Assembly (NCBI GenBank): GCA_002163085.1
Contig: MAAJ01000001.1
Span: 62,001 to 126,000 of the forward strand
Direction: 5' to 3'
Source: Methylophaga sp. 42_25_T18
GTDB taxonomy: Bacteria > Pseudomonadota > Gammaproteobacteria > Nitrosococcales > Methylophagaceae
DNA length: 64,000 bases
In this document: positions 56,345 through 64,000 of the stretch, one piece after another
Layout of the letters: each line of letters begins with the position of its first letter
How positions within the stretch are numbered: the stretch's first letter is position 1
Program-made: the position numbers and the translations under genes
Notes under the pieces: generated by a model
Databases searched by the model: none
Seen by the model: only the letters and a program-made list of their open reading frames with translations
What the model was told of the DNA's origin: nothing

Positions 56345-56737
56345 ATGACGTCACAAAAGCCCTATCTTATTAGAGCCATTTATGAATGGTTGGTTGATAA
56401 CGATCTGACACCGTATTTATTAGTGAGTACCGCTTTTGACGGTGTGCAAGTACCCGAAGAATATATTCATGATGGCAAAATTGTTCTGAATATCGCACCA
56501 GGTGCGGTTAGAAATTTTGTTACTGACAATGACTGGATAAGCTTTTCCGCTCGTTTTTCAGGTAAGTCTATGGAGTTATTTATTCCTATTGTGGCCGTGC
56601 AAGCAATCTATGGCAAGGAAAACAATGAAGGCATGTTTTTTCCTGATGAAGACAGTTCGCCACCACCTTCTACACCGCCAAAAGATGAGCCAGCAAGCAC
56701 AAACAAAGCCAAACCTAGCCTATCTATTGTTAAGTAA
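56345..56737 (+). CDS. sspB: ClpXP adaptor SspB
   Basis: 130 residues. RAIYEWLVDNDLTPYLLV starts the peptide-binding domain, VLNIAPGAVRNF and ISFSARFSG follow, and an acidic Pro-rich linker leads to the C-terminal ClpX-binding tail (PSLSIVK). Delivers ssrA-tagged proteins to ClpXP. ATG directly follows the sspA stop. Confidence 0.93.
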   Translation: MTSQKPYLIRAIYEWLVDNDLTPYLLVSTAFDGVQVPEEYIHDGKIVLNIAPGAVRNFVTDNDWISFSARFSGKSMELFIPIVAVQAIYGKENNEGMFFPDEDSSPPPSTPPKDEPASTNKAKPSLSIVK

Positions 56738-56756
56738 TGTTAAAGCCTCACATATA

Positions 56757-56787
56757 AAAACGGGCACAATAAAGTACCCGTTTTTTT
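56757..56787. terminator. Rho-independent terminator after sspB
   Basis: AAAACGGG and CCCGTTTT form the stem, with a run of seven T on the right and A on the left; it lies between the convergent sspB and the gene at 56812. Confidence 0.85.
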
Positions 56788-56811
56788 GACGTTTAATTTT
56801 ACTAAGCTTAT

Positions 56812-57495
56812 TTATTTGGCTTCAAAGCCAACAAAAGTAAGAGTTTCTTCAGTCAGTACTTCATCGCCTTCTTGCCACTTTTTACCATCAGGAACGATCG
56901 TTCTAATCTGGTAAATCTCGCCAGGAATCTCTTCCGACATTGTGAAAATATAATATTTATTTGCGTATAAGCTATAGCGTTCTTTTTTAGGGTCGTTAAA
57001 AAAAGGTTGAATGATGTATTGAATACCTTTCACTAATTGGCCTTGGTGCTCAAATTCAATTTCTTTTTTGACGGCTCCTTTAGCTAAAGCCCAGCGAATT
57101 TTACGTTGAAAATACGCCCAGTCACCACCTGTCAGCCGATCCAGTTCACGAATATCAAACTCGAGGTACAATACAAAAACACCATTTCCTTGCTGGTTAT
57201 CTCGATCTTGATATGGCCGATTGTGCGCACCAGTAAAAAATTCAAAACTAGTATCTTTCCGTCCAGTGTTACGGACGTTTGTTATTGTCATATCAATGGT
57301 GTCTTCACGAGCGCCATCGATAAAACTCTCTTTTTTATACTCGTAATGCAAGACGCCTGGTATCGATATATTCTTAAGATGAGCTTTATCAAATAGCTCA
57401 TTATTTATTTCTGAAAACCCTGTAACAGCATGAACACTAACTGTAGATACCAGCAATAAGCATGCTGTAAGTAATGATGAACCTATTTTCCACAC
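56812..57495 (-). CDS. Secreted protein of unknown function at the xox locus
   Basis: About 227 residues. With the GTG start at 57495 the N-terminus is a clean signal peptide (WKIGSSLLTACLLLV, cleavage near SVHA), and AGAGG lies 9 bases upstream; the ATG at 57564 would add 23 basic residues and overlap the divergent DUF302 gene. The mature part is beta-rich with IPGVLHYEYKKESFIDGAREDT and GDWAYFQRKIRWALAKGAVKKE. No Cys in the mature part, no named family recognised. Placed between sspB and the xoxJ/xoxF genes, so a role in periplasmic methanol oxidation is possible, not shown. Confidence 0.7.
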   Translation of the reverse strand: MWKIGSSLLTACLLLVSTVSVHAVTGFSEINNELFDKAHLKNISIPGVLHYEYKKESFIDGAREDTIDMTITNVRNTGRKDTSFEFFTGAHNRPYQDRDNQQGNGVFVLYLEFDIRELDRLTGGDWAYFQRKIRWALAKGAVKKEIEFEHQGQLVKGIQYIIQPFFNDPKKERYSLYANKYYIFTMSEEIPGEIYQIRTIVPDGKKWQEGDEVLTEETLTFVGFEAK

Positions 57496-57553
57496 AACCC
57501 TATACCTCTTTAGATTTGATGTTATTCTAAATATTTTTAAACGAAATCGTATT

Positions 57554-58015
57554 ATGACCATCAAGCAACTACTAAAGCTTCCTTTAGCACTTAGTTTCCT
57601 AACATTGCCCTTAATGGGATGTAACCATGATGAGCAAGACAGACTATATCAGCATGATAGCAGTTATAGTTTCGAGGATACATTATTAAACCTCGATATC
57701 GCGATTGCAGAGCATAACTACCGTATTATTCATCGCAGTCATATTGGCCAAGCTGTACGTGACCGAGGCGAACCAAACTATCCATTGTCCACCATTACTA
57801 GCTTTTGCAATATTACTTATGCTAAAAAAATGATGGAAATAAATTCTGATTTAATAAATGATATGCCTTGTAATGTTGCTGTACGAGAGACACTTAATGG
57901 AGTCATCGTAAGCACAAAATTAATGAATGAAAATACAGGTCTTGAAGGTCAAAATCAGTTTGCCAACAAGATTAATAAAAATCTGAAATCAATTATTGAG
58001 GCTACGATAGAGTAG
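57554..58015 (+). CDS. DUF302 lipoprotein
   Basis: 153 residues; lipobox LMGC (Cys23). The mature part resembles DUF302: FEDTLLNLDIAIAEHNYRIIHRSHIGQAVRDRG and ITSFCNITYAKKMMEINSDLINDMPCNVAVRE, where the single-domain fold with a conserved late Pro-Cys is typical. Function unknown; DUF302 proteins often occur near redox or sulfur genes. Divergent from the gene at 56812 and convergent with xoxJ. Confidence 0.8.
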   Translation: MTIKQLLKLPLALSFLTLPLMGCNHDEQDRLYQHDSSYSFEDTLLNLDIAIAEHNYRIIHRSHIGQAVRDRGEPNYPLSTITSFCNITYAKKMMEINSDLINDMPCNVAVRETLNGVIVSTKLMNENTGLEGQNQFANKINKNLKSIIEATIE

Positions 58016-58037
58016 CCTCAATCACTGCACAATTTAA

Positions 58038-58916
58038 TTAATCATCGTCGTCCTTAGGCGCCCGTTTTTTAGGGTAAGGATTAACATCTGCTAGTGATGG
58101 AAAATAATATTCTGCAATAATAGCGTTAATATCATCACGTCGCTTATCAATAAATTTATTCAGTAATGCATTCCAGGTTTTATCCTGATATCGGGTGGCC
58201 ATGCTAAAGCTAAAGATAAAAGCTTCACCTAGTTCATTCAACGGTTGTACAACCATCGGGACATCACTGATACTAGCGTAGTAACTTGCAATTGGCCCCC
58301 ATAAAAGCACAACATCGACTTCACCCTGTGCTAAGGCATCCTTAACGATGCGACCAGCGTTCACCCTAGTATCACCTGACATCATTTGGAAATAGTGAAT
58401 CTGGTCTGCTAAACCTAGATCAAGCAAAGGCTTTGTTGTAACGCCTCTATCAAAAATACCTATGCGAAGTTGTTTGCCAGATTTACTCACTTTAGCAATA
58501 TCTGCCAATGTTTTTAATTCATATCCCTCACCTGAACGATAAACCATTGCCTCAATCGAGCTCCAATAAGACTTAGTTGGTTTCAAGAAATCTGTATGTT
58601 CAGGTACACTCATAGCCACATCACATAAAAACCTACCGGTTTCTTGATTTACTTTTTTAATCGTATTACGGCTAAAGCCTATGCGTTGTGGAAACCAATA
58701 GTATTCTAGCGGTATGCCTAACTCTTCACTGAGTAAGGCGGCAATTTTATTATCAAAACCTTCAAGTTCTTTATTTGAATAAGGAAGGTTATATCCATCA
58801 GCACATACTTTCAGTACAGTTTGGCCAAGCACAGGTTTTAAGTCTTCCGCTTGAGCTAATGGCACGCTCAATATCAATCCTATTATTAATATTGATATCG
58901 TCCGAAATATTGTCAT
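58038..58916 (-). CDS. xoxJ: XoxJ-like periplasmic binding protein
   Basis: 292 residues; signal peptide ending LAQA|ED near 23. Solute-binding fold: LKVCADGYNLPYSN, GFDNKIAALLSEELG, LCDVAMSVPEHTDFL and EVDVVLLWGPIASYYA are typical of the quinoprotein dehydrogenase-associated binding-protein family (XoxJ/MxaJ). It is thought to help methanol dehydrogenase mature or bind its partners. It ends in an unusual acidic tail of Asp residues. Downstream of xoxF, with a terminator between them. Confidence 0.88.
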   Translation of the reverse strand: MTIFRTISILIIGLILSVPLAQAEDLKPVLGQTVLKVCADGYNLPYSNKELEGFDNKIAALLSEELGIPLEYYWFPQRIGFSRNTIKKVNQETGRFLCDVAMSVPEHTDFLKPTKSYWSSIEAMVYRSGEGYELKTLADIAKVSKSGKQLRIGIFDRGVTTKPLLDLGLADQIHYFQMMSGDTRVNAGRIVKDALAQGEVDVVLLWGPIASYYASISDVPMVVQPLNELGEAFIFSFSMATRYQDKTWNALLNKFIDKRRDDINAIIAEYYFPSLADVNPYPKKRAPKDDDD

Positions 58917-58992
58917 TTTTTACAGTTCCTTATTCAATAAATTACAACTCTAAGAATGCATAAGCACGCAAAAGTTCCCTAGTTTTAAAAAT

Positions 58993-59022
58993 AAAAAAAA
59001 AGCCCGACACGAATGCCGGGCT
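58993..59022 (-). terminator. Rho-independent terminator after xoxF
   Basis: On the minus strand, AGCCCG and CGGGCT arms (10-base loop) followed by nine T. It lies 43 bases after the xoxF stop and before xoxJ, so xoxJ relies on read-through or its own promoter. Confidence 0.9.
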
Positions 59023-59064
59023 TCTCTCTTAAGGTTTATGTATTAAAACTTAATACATAAGGTC

Positions 59065-60843
59065 TTATAGGCTAAATACGCTTAAAATACCACCTAAGTT
59101 AGTCCAGCTAGATAGAGCTTTGTAAGCACCTACCGCACCAAGACCATCAGTGTCATTTTCTAAGCTAGGAATAGCCATACCGATACCAGCCCAACCACCT
59201 ACACCAGACAAGATTGAGATGAACTGCTTGCCTTCATGCTTGTAAGTGTTAACGTTGCCGATGATACCAGACGCAGTTTTGAATCTCCAAAGCTCACGAC
59301 CAGTTTGTGCATCTACAGCTTTGATGTAGCCTTCTAATGTTCCGTAGAATACTAAATCAGAAGCAGTTGCTAATGCACCACCCCATGCTGAGAAACGTTC
59401 TGGGTTAGACCAAACGATCTTACCAACACGTGCATCCCAAGCGATGAAGTTACCTAAGTGTGTACCACCTGGAGCTGGGTACATGCTTAAAGTAGCACCA
59501 ACATATGGTTGACCTGAAGTATACTCAACTTCGAATGGTTCATAGTCCATACAAACGTGGTTTGTAGGTACATAGTATAAACCAGTACGTGGAGAGAATG
59601 CAGAAGGTTGCTGATCTTTAGAACCTAACGCAGCAGGACAAATACCTGTTGTGTTAACGTCAGCACCATTGCGAGCTGTTGAGTATTTAGCTACACGATC
59701 ATGAAGACCCGTTTTCAAGCTAACACCGTTAGACCAGTTAACTGCTGGATCATATTTTTCAGCAACTAATAATTCACCGGTGATACGATCCATTGTGTAA
59801 CCAAAACCGTTACGATCGAAATGCACAAGAGTTTTACGCATTTTACCGTTGATTTTTTGGTCTGCTAATGGAACTTCATTGATACCATCATAATCCCACT
59901 CATCGTAAGGAGTCATTTGGTATACCCATTTAGCCATACCAGTATCTAAATCACGACCGAATAAAGACATTGACCACTTGTTGTCACCTGGACGTTGAAC
60001 CGGGTTCCAAGTAGATGGGTTACCGTTACCGTAGTAGAACATGTTTACATCAGGATCGTAAGAATACCAACCCCATGTTGTACCACCACCGATTTTCCAC
60101 TGGTCGCCCTGCCAAGTTTTCAAAGATGAATCTTTGCCAACTGGTTTCAACATAGATGTTGTTTTCTTAGGATCGAAACCCATTTCAGCATCAGGACCTG
60201 TGCTGTATACAGTCCAAGCTTCTTTACCATCTAAGCTGTAAGCTTTAACGTAACCACGTACGCCGAACTCACCACCAGAAATACCTACTAGTACTTTATC
60301 TTTAAATACGTGTGGAGCACCAGTGCTTGTAGCACCACGCTTAGCATCGTCACGTTTGTGAGACCATACTGCTTTACCCGTATCCATATCTAAAGCAACT
60401 AAAACGTTATCCGCTTGTGCTAGGAAGATTTGGCCATCACCATAAGCTAAACCACGGTTAACTGTGTCACAACACATGACTGGAACAGTTTCGTCGTAGT
60501 TTTGTTTTGGCTCATATTTCCACTTGATAGCACCGTCGTTGTCTAAATCTAGAGCAAAGACAAGGTTAGGGAAAGCGGTGTGTACATACATAGTACCGTC
60601 GATAACTAGAGAGTTACCTTCATGACCACGTAAAACACCTGTTGAGAAGGTCCACTGCATGTTCAAATCAGCAACGTTATCTTTGTTGATTTGAGCTAGT
60701 TTGCTATAACGTTGGTTGTTATAGTTACCGGCTGCAGATACCCAGTTATTTTCATTTTCTTGCATAGTACCGATTTCATCAGCAACTGCTACACCAGTAG
60801 CGGCTAATGACATCATGACTAATGATAAAGTTTTCAGCTTCAT
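59065..60843 (-). CDS. xoxF: Lanthanide-dependent PQQ methanol dehydrogenase XoxF
   Basis: 592 residues; signal peptide to about residue 21, then an eight-bladed propeller with repeated WTFSTG/Trp-docking motifs. Adjacent Cys124-Cys125 form the ring disulfide over PQQ. Metal and catalytic residues are Glu192, Asn275, Asp317 and Asp319 in DEWDYDG; the second Asp, replaced by Ala in calcium MxaF enzymes, marks the lanthanide type. Oxidises methanol, and often formaldehyde, in the periplasm. The matching cytochrome gene xoxG is not in the window. Codons look selected for high expression. Confidence 0.96.
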   Translation of the reverse strand: MKLKTLSLVMMSLAATGVAVADEIGTMQENENNWVSAAGNYNNQRYSKLAQINKDNVADLNMQWTFSTGVLRGHEGNSLVIDGTMYVHTAFPNLVFALDLDNDGAIKWKYEPKQNYDETVPVMCCDTVNRGLAYGDGQIFLAQADNVLVALDMDTGKAVWSHKRDDAKRGATSTGAPHVFKDKVLVGISGGEFGVRGYVKAYSLDGKEAWTVYSTGPDAEMGFDPKKTTSMLKPVGKDSSLKTWQGDQWKIGGGTTWGWYSYDPDVNMFYYGNGNPSTWNPVQRPGDNKWSMSLFGRDLDTGMAKWVYQMTPYDEWDYDGINEVPLADQKINGKMRKTLVHFDRNGFGYTMDRITGELLVAEKYDPAVNWSNGVSLKTGLHDRVAKYSTARNGADVNTTGICPAALGSKDQQPSAFSPRTGLYYVPTNHVCMDYEPFEVEYTSGQPYVGATLSMYPAPGGTHLGNFIAWDARVGKIVWSNPERFSAWGGALATASDLVFYGTLEGYIKAVDAQTGRELWRFKTASGIIGNVNTYKHEGKQFISILSGVGGWAGIGMAIPSLENDTDGLGAVGAYKALSSWTNLGGILSVFSL

Positions 60844-60883
60844 AAAGATTTCCTCTATTGCTTTTAATAGTTATACGACACGA

Positions 60884-60901
60884 AATTGTTCACAATTGAA
60901 C
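60884..60901. promoter_or_regulatory. Operator-like palindromes at the xoxF transcript start
   Basis: Two overlapping inverted repeats: AATTGT/ACAATT (60884-60897) and GTTCA/TGAAC (60888-60901). They lie 16 bases downstream of the -10 on the minus strand, where a repressor would block transcription. Resemblance of AATTGT...ACAATT to classical operators is only formal; no regulator is identified. Confidence 0.4.
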
Positions 60902-60916
60902 CTCATGCGTTTGCAA

Positions 60917-60945
60917 ACATTATGCTCACTAAAACTGATAGTCAA
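60917..60945 (-). promoter_or_regulatory. Sigma-70 promoter of xoxF
   Basis: Minus strand: -35 TTGACT (60945-60940), 17-base spacer, -10 TAATGT (60922-60917), a near-consensus pair about 70 bases upstream of the ATG; AGAGGAAA is the ribosome site. Strong, as expected for the main methanol dehydrogenase. Confidence 0.75.
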
Positions 60946-61055
60946 GCCTAATTCTTGGTTTTTTTGTGAATTTTTTCATATTTTTTTTGGGAAGTTTTTC
61001 CCGACACGCTAAAGCATTGAAAATAAAGGGCTCTTATGTCGATACCAATAAACTC

Positions 61056-62477
61056 TTATAGTTGCTTTTGATCGTCAAGCTGGGCTTTGATCCAATCAAT
61101 TGCATAGCGAATAGCGCTCAATGTGCGCTCACGTCCTAACAATTCTAGGGTCAAATCTAAAGGGGGTGATATCGTATTACCTGTAATCGCTACACGAATA
61201 GGTTGAGCGACTTTACCCATGCCAATTTCTCTCGCAACCGAGCATGCTTTCACTTCGGTGTGTATAGGCTCTGCTTGCCACTCAGCCAGTGAGGATAAGC
61301 GATTGAACATGTCTTCTAATATCTCACCACTACTCACAGTTAAATTTTTACGTGCTGCTTTCGCATCAAATTCTTTTACATCCTTATAAAAGAAACGACT
61401 GTTAGCAGCCATTTCAACTAAGGTCTTTGCTCGTTCTTGCTGAAGTTCTGCTACTGAAACTAAATCTGGACCTTGTGCTGGGTCGATGCCTAATTGTTCC
61501 ATATGCCAACACAAGTGCTCAGCCACATGTTCAGCGGTACTACTTTTGAGGTATTGTTGATTTAACCAAAGTAATTTTTCTGTATTAAAACTTGATGCAG
61601 ATTTATTAACGCCATCGATATCAAATAGTGCAATCATTTCATCTAAGGTGAAAATTTCTTGGTCGCCATGAGACCAGCCTAAGCGCACTAGATAATTCAA
61701 CAACGCTTCCGGCAAATAACCTTCATCACGGTAGCTCATCACGCTAACGGCACCATGTCGCTTTGATAATCGTGCACCATCATCACCTAGAATCATTGGT
61801 AAATGTGCAAATATGGGCGGCTCTGCAGCTAAGGCCTTAAAAATATTAATTTGTCTTGGTGAGTTATTTAAATGATCATCGCCACGAATAACATGGGTTA
61901 ATCCCATATCTAAGTCATCAACAACCACCGTTAAATTATAAGTAGGAGAACCATCTGAGCGTGCAATGACAAGATCATCTAACTCACTATTCTGGAACTC
62001 GACATTACCTCTCACTACATCTTGAACAATGACACTGCCTTCTAGCGGATTTTTAAACCTAATAATCGGCTGAACACCTTCTTTTGGCGAAGTTAAATGC
62101 CGGCAGCGTCCATCATAGCGAGGCTTTTTCTTATTAGCGCGTTGTTGCTCACGCATGTCATCCAACTCCTCCTTGGAGCAATAACAGTGATAGGCATCGC
62201 CTTGTTCTAATAATTGATTGATGATTTCTTTATATCGATCAAACCGTTGTGTTTGATAAAAAGGTCCTTCATCATAATCCAAGCCTAACCATGCCATGCC
62301 TTCTAAAATAGCGTTAACCGATTCCGTCGTTGACCGCTCCAAATCAGTATCTTCAATTCGTAAAATGAACTGCCCGCCATGTTTACGTGCAAAAAGCCAT
62401 GAAAATAAAGCTGTACGTGCGCCACCAACATGTAAGTAACCTGTAGGACTAGGGGCAAATCGGGTACGTATGGTCAT
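61056..62477 (-). CDS. gltX: Glutamyl-tRNA synthetase
   Basis: 473 residues, class I synthetase: [16 protein letters not shown] (HIGH-type motif) and ARLSKRHG (KMSKS-type), with Zn-type CYCSKEE. Normal bacterial length. Divergent from the metallo-hydrolase gene and separated from xoxF by a 212-base region with the xoxF promoter. Only one gltX-like gene is in the window; whether it is discriminating cannot be told. Confidence 0.95.
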   Translation of the reverse strand: MTIRTRFAPSPTGYLHVGGARTALFSWLFARKHGGQFILRIEDTDLERSTTESVNAILEGMAWLGLDYDEGPFYQTQRFDRYKEIINQLLEQGDAYHCYCSKEELDDMREQQRANKKKPRYDGRCRHLTSPKEGVQPIIRFKNPLEGSVIVQDVVRGNVEFQNSELDDLVIARSDGSPTYNLTVVVDDLDMGLTHVIRGDDHLNNSPRQINIFKALAAEPPIFAHLPMILGDDGARLSKRHGAVSVMSYRDEGYLPEALLNYLVRLGWSHGDQEIFTLDEMIALFDIDGVNKSASSFNTEKLLWLNQQYLKSSTAEHVAEHLCWHMEQLGIDPAQGPDLVSVAELQQERAKTLVEMAANSRFFYKDVKEFDAKAARKNLTVSSGEILEDMFNRLSSLAEWQAEPIHTEVKACSVAREIGMGKVAQPIRVAITGNTISPPLDLTLELLGRERTLSAIRYAIDWIKAQLDDQKQL

Positions 62478-62560
62478 GAACTAATCTCTTTACTAGATGT
62501 CTGTTTGAAAAGTACGTTATTGTAACAGCATGCTATATATATATAAGGTGTAATCAAAAA

Positions 62561-63502
62561 ATGAAGGCTCTCTATTTATCTGCTTTGTTCCTCTTATCGA
62601 CATCCCTCTTTTCCGTTCATAGTTATGCCGACGACAGTAACCTTGACTATTCAGTGCAAGAAGTTACCACCGGTATTTTTTATCACCAAGGTGTGCACCA
62701 AGATCCTAATGAACAAAATATAGGAGCGATTGCCAATGTTGGCTTTATTATAGGGGAGCGCTGTGTAGCAGTTATTGATAGTGGCGGCAGTTACCGTGAA
62801 GGCACGCTGTTACGGCAAGCAATAAAAGAACAGACAGATCTACCGGTATGTTATGTCATTAATACCCATGTGCATCCCGATCATACTTTTGGTAATGCTG
62901 CTTTTAATAATGATCAACCTGAATATATAGGTCATGAAAAATTACCCGCAGCCATGCAAGCTAGACAAGAGTATTTTGGCCGCGTATTTGAAGACATATT
63001 AGGCGCCGCATACGATGGTACGGAATTCATAGCGCCGTCACGCACTGTCACCACTGCTCAACCTATTACTATCGATTTAGGTAATCGGCCCATTACACTC
63101 ACGGCCTATACAACCTCCCATACTGATCATGATCTCACCGTATTTGATAACAACAGCAAAACATTCTGGACCGGAGATTTGCTCTTTATAGATCGCACTC
63201 CAGTAATCGATGGCAGTATCAACGGCTGGATAAATATCTCAATGCAATTTCAATCGATGGATTTTAATATTGTTATTCCTGGGCATGGTCCCGCCACTGA
63301 TAACTGGCAGCAAGGTTTGGCCGATCAATTACGTTATTTATCTGTTATTCGAGATGAAGTTCGCGTTATCATTGCAGATTTAGGCACTATCGAAGAAGCA
63401 TCCGCACAGGTTGGGCTTCAGGAGCAAGACCAGTGGGAACTTTTCGATAACTACCACCGTCGTAACATCACCGCATCATTCGTAGAGCTCGAATGGGAAT
63501 AA
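62561..63502 (+). CDS. Quinoprotein-relay metallo-beta-lactamase-fold hydrolase
   Basis: 313 residues; signal peptide cleaved near SYA|DDS (residue 23). MBL-fold zinc site THVHPDH (His103, His105, Asp107, His108), then SHTDHDLTVFD and IPGHGPATDN. It belongs to the periplasmic SoxH-like group found with PQQ dehydrogenases and SoxYZ carriers (quinoprotein relay). Probably hydrolyses a thiol-linked intermediate on SoxYZ; this is inference from the pair. 27 bases before the SoxYZ gene. Confidence 0.88.
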   Translation: MKALYLSALFLLSTSLFSVHSYADDSNLDYSVQEVTTGIFYHQGVHQDPNEQNIGAIANVGFIIGERCVAVIDSGGSYREGTLLRQAIKEQTDLPVCYVINTHVHPDHTFGNAAFNNDQPEYIGHEKLPAAMQARQEYFGRVFEDILGAAYDGTEFIAPSRTVTTAQPITIDLGNRPITLTAYTTSHTDHDLTVFDNNSKTFWTGDLLFIDRTPVIDGSINGWINISMQFQSMDFNIVIPGHGPATDNWQQGLADQLRYLSVIRDEVRVIIADLGTIEEASAQVGLQEQDQWELFDNYHRRNITASFVELEWE

Positions 63503-63529
63503 TCAAGACTACACGTAGGAGACTTAAGT

Positions 63530-64000
63530 ATGTTTAACCGTATTTTTAATTTCATTATTGTCAGTTTGGCACTGTCATTCTTCTCAATTTCAGCACAAGC
63601 AGAAACACCTACGGAACCCTTGTGGCCAACCCTTAAAGAAATTTACTTCGAAGGTAAGGCCATTCGCGAAGATGCGAATGACTTACTCGTTATTGAAGCA
63701 CCAATACGTGCGGAAGATGCTGCTATCGTGCCGATTTCAGTTAAATCATTGGTTACTCAAACTGCAGACAAATACATTAAAAATATTCATATAATTATCG
63801 ACAACAACCCCGAACCTTATTCAGCAAACTTTAGCCTTTCACCTGATTTAGGTTTGATTGATATTTCCACTCGTATGCGAGTAGATCAATACACCTATGT
63901 GCGAGCAGTTGCCGAAATGAACGATGGTTCATTGCATATGGTATCGCGTTTTGTCAAAGCATCTGGTGGTTGTAGTGCACCAGCTGGTAAAGATGCTGCC
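63530..64000 (+). CDS. SoxYZ-like fused carrier protein, 3' end cut by window edge
   Basis: First 157 residues of a quinoprotein-associated SoxYZ-like carrier. Signal peptide ends SAQA|ET near 24. The SoxY-like domain ends in the carrier motif GGCSAPAG (Cys148), where the Cys would bear a thiol-bound substrate. The SoxZ part lies beyond the window end. Ribosome site AGGAG 8 bases before ATG; follows the metallo-hydrolase. Carries intermediates to the relay, by analogy with Sox proteins. Confidence 0.85.
   Translation, partial: MFNRIFNFIIVSLALSFFSISAQAETPTEPLWPTLKEIYFEGKAIREDANDLLVIEAPIRAEDAAIVPISVKSLVTQTADKYIKNIHIIIDNNPEPYSANFSLSPDLGLIDISTRMRVDQYTYVRAVAEMNDGSLHMVSRFVKASGGCSAPAGKDAA

Noticed and set aside
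1..64000. tRNA, rRNA, CRISPR array or insertion sequence
   Set aside because: No T-loop-like GGTTCGAATCC context, regularly spaced repeats or transposase-like frames were seen on reading; a covariance-model scan would be decisive.

Overview
ORGANISM. The window looks like a moderately AT-rich gammaproteobacterial chromosome. Gene orders lptM-lysA-dapF-DUF484-xerC, pilBCD-coaE-zapD-yacG and petABC-sspAB are typical of Gammaproteobacteria. A lanthanide-type PQQ methanol dehydrogenase (xoxF), xoxJ and a quinoprotein-relay SoxYZ/metallo-hydrolase pair point to a methylotroph or methanol user, with a Methylophaga-like member of the Piscirickettsiaceae the best guess. The genus is an inference from gene content, not proven. 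I saw no rRNA, tRNA, CRISPR array, prophage or insertion sequence. LAYOUT. 1-11.0 kb: lipopolysaccharide (LPS) core locus. It holds a truncated family 2 glycosyltransferase, an InaA-like kinase, a carbamoyltransferase, a YrbL-like kinase, a WaaP/Kdo-type kinase, galE, waaG, another glycosyltransferase, a methyltransferase, a two-domain kinase fusion and waaP. That is five kinase-fold genes with six domains. 11.1-13.7 kb: gmhA with an FAD oxidoreductase and an aldo/keto reductase, overlapping end to end. 13.9-16.5 kb: five consecutive small predicted lipoproteins ending at an attC-like imperfect palindrome, probably accessory DNA. 16.6-18.3 kb: a Tat-exported Cys-rich four-helix copper protein (Csp1-like) and a CNNM/CBS membrane protein. 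18.3-27.1 kb: a fatty-acid beta-oxidation operon (fadE, thiolase, fadB/J-type, acyl-CoA ligase, YciA thioesterase) with three ATGA overlaps, led by a YiiX-like hydrolase. 27.1-28.1 kb: an orphan gene and a repeat-like stretch. 28.1-32.0 kb: hldE, waaC, thrB and a DUF2782 gene. 32.0-39.6 kb: polA, a REC-GGDEF regulator, xerC, DUF484, dapF, lysA and a small lptM lipoprotein gene. 39.8-49.8 kb: pilBCD, coaE, zapD, yacG, nadA, mutT, a zinc-finger gene, aspS, DUF502 and a FmdB-type gene. 49.9-56.8 kb: an Atm1-type ABC exporter, a secreted unknown, pseudoazurin, petABC and sspAB. 56.8-64.0 kb: a secreted unknown, a DUF302 lipoprotein, xoxJ, xoxF, gltX, and the metallo-hydrolase/SoxYZ pair running off the end. 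HOW THE GENES WORK TOGETHER. gmhA, hldE, waaC, waaG, waaP and galE supply heptose and hexose steps of the LPS inner and outer core, and the extra kinases and carbamoyltransferase probably decorate it. XoxF oxidises methanol in the periplasm with XoxJ as accessory. Pseudoazurin, the bc1 complex and the SoxYZ relay are redox partners in the same compartment, although direct coupling to XoxF is not shown by sequence. The copper protein and pseudoazurin give a copper theme, and the beta-oxidation operon implies use or turnover of fatty acids alongside one-carbon growth.
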